From positions 18,501 through 82,500 of the forward strand of contig CAJNDS010000134.1 in NCBI GenBank assembly GCA_905221605.1: a stretch of 64,000 nt of DNA. Direction: 5' to 3'. This DNA comes from Symbiodinium natans. Taxonomy: Eukaryota > Sar > Dinophyceae > Suessiales > Symbiodiniaceae. Positions 60,594-64,000 of the stretch are shown here, piece after piece (within the stretch, counting starts at the first letter, position 1; each line of letters starts with the position of its first letter). The position numbers and the translations under genes are program-made. A model generated the notes under the pieces. That model searched no databases. It saw only the letters and a list, made by a program, of their open reading frames with translations, and was not told where the DNA came from.

Positions 60594-60692
60594 GACCAAT
60601 TCGCCCGCCTGGATGTGAACAATGATGGCACGCTTACCCGTGAGGAGTTTGCGAAGCTCATGGGCCAGGTGACCCTGCGCCCTGAACCATGA
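60594..60692 (+). CDS. EF-hand terminal exon, gene 2
   Basis: After CCTCCAAG the exon reads DQFARLDVNNDGTLTREEFA KLMGQ and VTLRPEP, stop at 60692 (33 codons including the stop). EF-hand loop is DVNNDGTLTREE. It starts with GAC like the three other EF-hand exons, all preceded by AAG or GAG. Taken with 59056-60200 it makes one two-exon (or more) gene. Confidence 0.7.
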   Translation, partial: DQFARLDVNNDGTLTREEFAKLMGQVTLRPEP

Positions 60693-60699
60693 ACCTAAA

Positions 60700-60950
60700 C
60701 CCCCGCTGGCCTTTGTTTTTTTTTATTTTTTGCGTCCTTTTGGGCTCTCACCTGCGGAGGCCTTGTCACATGTCAACAAGTATTTCGCTAATCGCTCTAA
60801 GTTGTAAGCCGCCCAGGTTTGGGAGGAGGTTTTAGGGTTTTCGGTTCAACCTCTCGAAGGGCAGCCTTTGAAAGTCAGTTGGATCCCAGACTGCTCGGAT
60901 GGGGTTCAGGGTTATGGGATTGCTCACTGGGAGTTATACAGAACACGCTC
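60700..60950. other. Spacer between tandem genes 2 and 3
   Basis: Contains a T-rich run (60715-60730). Presumably 3' UTR, intergenic and 5' exons or intron of gene 3; no further coding evidence. Confidence 0.45.
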
Positions 60951-60959
60951 GGTACGCAC

Positions 60960-62251
60960 ATGCAGAGGTGGCACCTGGACCTGGCTCTTCCGTGCAGTAC
61001 GCGCAGCCACAGCCAGCTTATGGTTCCTCGGTGGCCATGCCGGTCCCTGCTCCAGCGCCAGGCCCTGCTCCAGCGCCGTCAAATGCGGTGTACGCGGCCC
61101 CAGCGCCGGCACCGTCGAACGCTGTGTATGCAGCCCCAGCACCAGGCACAACGCCGGCCCCTAGCCCGGCCCCATCCAACGCTGTGTACGCAGCCCCAGC
61201 ACCAGGTACCACACCGGCCCCAGCGCCATCGAATGCTGTGTACGCAGCACCTGCACCAGGCACAACGCCGACCCCTGGCCCAGCGCCGTCGAACGCTGTG
61301 TACGCAGCCCCAGCGCCAAGTGCAACGCCGGCCCCTGGCCCGGCGCCATCGAACGCTGTTTACGCAGCCCCAGCACCAGGCACAACGCCGACCCCTGGCC
61401 CAGCACCATCGAACGCTGTGTACGCAGCCCCAGCACCAGGCACAACGCCGGCCCCCGCGCCGTCGAATGCTGTGTACGCAGCCCCAGCACCAGGCACAAC
61501 GCCGGGCCCGGCACCGTCGAATGCGGTGTACGCCGCCCCAGCGCCAGGCACAACACCGGGCCCAGCGCCGTCGAATGCTGTGTACGCCGCCCCAGCGCCA
61601 GCACCGAGCCCAGCTCCCGCGCCTGGCCAGCCTATGACCTATGCTGCCCCAGGGCCGGCGCAGCCCATGCCCTATGCTGCCCCAGCGCCTGCACCGATGT
61701 ATGCTCCGGCCACGTACACGACGCCGAGCATCCCACAGTATGCAACACCAACGCCTGCTACCTACACTGTGGCACCAGGCTCATCTCAAGCAGTGGCCCC
61801 CATGACATCTTCGACTGCAGTGGCAGCCCCGATCCAGAGCATGCCCGCCACGACCAGCCCGGTCGCAAGCCCGGTCACTACCAGCCCAGTCACCTACACA
61901 GCTCCGGCCGCCACGACCACCCCGGTCACCACCTACACAGCGCCGGCTGCCACTACCAGCCCAGTCACCTACACTGCTCCAGCTGCCACTACCAGCCCAG
62001 TCACCTACACAGTGCCGGCTGCCACCACTAGCCCTGCGGTGACCTACGCAGCTCCGGCGCCTGCCACTACCGGCCCGGTCACCTATGGAGCTCCGGTGCC
62101 TGCCACTACTGGCCCGGTGACCTACGCAGCTCCGGCACCCGTCACCGCCGACCCTTACGGAGCTCCGGTCAGCTACGGTGCTCCGGCGCCAGTTACCTAC
62201 GCGGCTCCGGCTCAGTCCTCAGATCCATATGGGAATCGTGTTATGGGAGAG

Positions 62252-62307
<56 letters not shown>

Positions 62308-62317
62308 TATCTGTTGA
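60960..62317 (+). CDS. Ala/Pro-repeat protein (NAVYAAPAPGTTP), gene 3 of the tandem family
   Basis: From about 60960 (acceptor ACATGCAG) the frame reads EVAPGPGSSVQYAQPQPAYG, then ten copies of SNAVYAAPAPGTTPAPGPAP (the SNAVYAAPAP core is nearly invariant), then AQPMPYAAPAPAP, the conserved block VAPGSSQAVAPMTSSTAVAA, PIQSMPATT, Thr-rich repeats SPVTYTAPAATT and finally DPYGAPVSYGAPAPVTYAAP, AQSSDPYGN. The last part of the frame (from about 62230) runs into a GA microsatellite (ERERERE) and is surely not coding; the exon probably ends at CAGTCCTCA|GA as in gene 2. The N-terminal repeat type differs from gene 2 while the C-terminal half is shared, so the genes exchanged or expanded repeats separately. 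Confidence 0.63.
62249..62308. repeat. (GA)n microsatellite at an exon/intron border
   Basis: 60 bp of GAGA with GAAA and GACA changes, just downstream of the proposed donor of gene 3. It is absent at the same place in gene 2. Confidence 0.92.
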
Positions 62318-62831
62318 AACATTGCGCAGTGGCAGCCTGTAGCCTGGTGCTTCACAGATTCTACCCGAGGCTCCCTACATGGCGCCAGCCTCAGACTGAT
62401 TTCCGTAACCCGAACCCTATAATCGGGGGGGTCTAAGGTCATGGCTTCAGGTTCGGGCTTTTAGTTTCGAAATCAAAGCGTGTCGACGCCACAATTCAAG
62501 GCTTCTGAAGATCATGTTTTGAAGGGAAGGACATGAGACTTGTAGGACGCATCGGGCAGTCAACCGAGCTAGATTCTTTGCTGTGTCAATCTTCGGAAGA
62601 TCCTTGAAGCGGATGCGTACCAGCTTCGATTGTTTGGATTCATGACCTGCAGTGCCAGGTGCAGCCAGGCTGTAGGCCTTGAGTAGTCCCATGTCCTCTG
62701 CCACCTAGCCACTCTAGCTTCTGAAGTTGCAAGCTGTAAGATTGGCCAGAGAAATCAAGCCCGAACTCTGCACTTTAACTTGCCAGCGCCCTTTGGGTCA
62801 CTCCGACATTCTGCGTCGCAGAACTTCCAAG

Positions 62832-62951
62832 GACCAGTTCGCCCGCCTGGACGCGAACAATGACGGTGGGCTAACCCCCGAGGAATTTGCGCAGCTGATG
62901 GGCCAGGCGGCGAACCCCAAACCAAAGAGCCCTGAACTGCCCTTGCCCTGA
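62832..62951 (+). CDS. EF-hand terminal exon, gene 3
   Basis: After CTTCCAAG the exon reads DQFARLDANNDGGLTPEEFA, QLMGQAANPKPKSPELPLP, stop 62951. Loop DANNDGGLTPEE. It parallels gene 2's exon and lies 0.6 kb after the repeat exon of gene 3. Confidence 0.7.
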   Translation, partial: DQFARLDANNDGGLTPEEFAQLMGQAANPKPKSPELPLP

Positions 62952-63310
62952 ACCCCTGCTGGCCTTTGTGTGGTCCTTGTTGTCTATCACGTGTCACATG
63001 TCATCAAGCAGGGGTGTATTTGGGTTTTGAAAGTCGACACAGCTCTAGAAAATATCTGCACAGGGCAGTTTTGGAGATTGGGGGGCTTGGGCTGTAGAGT
63101 TTAGGATTCCTGGTTTGTTTGTGGATAGGAGTGTGGGGAGGGTGCGACATTTGCAGGGTACGCTGTGCGAACCAGATGTAAGCAGTATGGGGAACCGCCA
63201 AGTAGGGCAATTCTATACTCCTCCTCCTCCTGCTGCTGTTACAGCATGAGTCCTGAATTGCATTGTTCATGACTATGACACCTAGATCAGCTTGAGTTTG
63301 TATTTGTGAG

Positions 63311-63790
63311 GCCCCTTCCTATGGAGCTCCGGTCAGCTACGGTGCTCCGGCGCCTGCCCCGGTCACCTACGCGTCTCCGGCGCCTGCTGGCGCCGCCGAC
63401 CCCTACGGAGCTCCGGTCAGCTACGGTGCTCCGGTTAGCTACGGTGCTCCGGCGCCTGCCCCGGTCACCTACGCGTCTCCGGCGCCTGCTGGCGCCGCCG
63501 ACCCCTACGGAGCTCCGGTCAGCTACGGTGCTCCGGTCAGCTACGGTGCTCCGGCGCCTGCCCCTGTCACCTACGCGTCTCCGGCACCTGCTGGCGCCGC
63601 CGACCCCTACGGAGCTCCAGTCAGCTACGGAGCTCCGGTGTCCTACGGAGCTCCGGTTTCTTACGGAGCTCCTCAGTACGCCGCTCCCGGGCAGCTCTCG
63701 GCCGCGCCAACGTTTGTGCCAAGCTCAAGCTACCAGACCCCGTATTCGTACCCGGCAGCGCCAATGTCCGGCGGCAGCGCAAGGGCCTCA
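63311..63790 (+). CDS. Ala/Pro/Tyr-repeat exon (SYGAPAPAPVTYASPAP), gene 4
   Basis: Opens after TTTGTGAG (63310): APSYGAPVSYGAPAPAPVTY, then near-identical 120-130-bp blocks encoding ASPAPAGAADPYGAPVSYGA, and ends SYGAPQYAAPGQLSAAP, TFVPSSSYQTPYSYPAAPMS GGSA. The nucleotide blocks 63319-63420, 63430-63540 and 63545-63640 are nearly identical, so they amplified recently. The frame stays open into the EF-hand exon at 63857, but a short intron is likely between GGSA and the next GAG|GAC. Confidence 0.63.
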
Positions 63791-63856
63791 GGGTGGGAAG
63801 CAGTTGGATGCTTGTTCGGTTTTTGCACAGTTCAGGGCTTCCTGTCAACCTCCGAG

Positions 63857-63985
63857 GACCTCTTTGCCCGCGTGGATGCGGATGGCAGTGGCAATATCTC
63901 GCCCGAGGAGTTTGCGAAGTACATGCAGATGCAGGGCCAGGCGGCAGCACCTTGCTGGGCTTTGGGTCCGCTTTGGGTGTCTTAA
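63857..63985 (+). CDS. EF-hand exon, gene 4
   Basis: After CCTCCGAG: DLFARVDADGSGNISPEEFA, KYMQMQGQAAAP. Loop DADGSGNISPEE. This hand is closest to exon 1 (58048): both have DADGSG and MQGQA. The frame ends at TAA 63985 close to the window edge; the last ~10 codons may be intron. Confidence 0.68.
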   Translation, partial: DLFARVDADGSGNISPEEFAKYMQMQGQAAAPCWALGPLWVS

Positions 63986-64000
63986 GAGTCCAAGGCAGGG

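Noticed and set aside
60924-61604. Minus-strand open frames over the Ala/Pro repeats
   Set aside because: Shadows of the GC-rich plus-strand repeat; they encode only low-complexity Gly/Ala/Leu patterns.

Overview
The window looks like nuclear DNA of a dinoflagellate, most likely a suessialean/symbiodiniacean relative; this is inference. Support: single exons flanked by odd 5' splice sites (GA/GC), a 13-nt exact match to the 3' part of the dinoflagellate spliced leader (27578-27590), tyrosine-recombinase and reverse-transcriptase sequences of the type common in those genomes, KGKG-rich proteins, and dozens of interstitial CCCTAAA/TTTAGGG arrays in both orientations. There is no bacterial-style operon, and exact exon borders are only given where a homologous repeat or frame fixes them.

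Layout. 1-5.5 kb (minus strand): a multi-exon gene for tandem MAM-like domains followed by RCC1-type repeats, running off the left edge. 5.5-12.6 kb: mostly non-coding with one good minus-strand exon near 7.4 kb. 12.6-18.3 kb: mobile-element debris (copia-like integrase; two decayed minus-strand tyrosine recombinase copies separated by a GC-rich minisatellite). 18.3-23.8 kb: tandem repeats and AT-rich microsatellites. From 23.8 kb to the right end every convincing gene is on the plus strand, so the middle is a divergent strand-switch region. 23.8-26.9 kb: a KGKG-rich protein and a PLD-family ORF. 28.2-29.4 kb: an intact DUF5672-type membrane-anchored protein. 29.5-48.8 kb: telomere-like arrays, two copies of a cysteine-rich exon (35.1 and 41.4 kb) and between them a 3,489-bp retroelement with an intact RT-RNase H ORF and split direct repeats. 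48.8-51.8 kb: a broken MATH/BTB fragment and a repeat protein with four near-identical 66-residue units. 51.9-55.8 kb: an intron-rich gene ending in beta-trefoil-like repeats. 58.0-64.0 kb: a tandem family of genes that pair Ala/Pro/Tyr repeats with a single EF-hand exon.

Two observations stand out. First, a family of ~140-bp inverted-repeat elements flanked by TA (4247, 46071, 56134, 56937, 57183, 58156) carries AG|GT and AAG| splice sites inside its own terminal repeats. In two coding insertions, splicing at those sites keeps the frame and adds exactly three codons, and one insertion has an empty paralogous site in the window. This behaves as an introner (intron-generating transposon); other palindromic elements sit at the introns of the beta-trefoil gene. 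Second, the retroelement at 37221-40709 has the order A1-ORF-B1-A2-B2 expected of Ngaro/PAT-type tyrosine-recombinase retrotransposons, is inserted in register in a TTTAGGG array with no target duplication, yet has no recombinase gene of its own.
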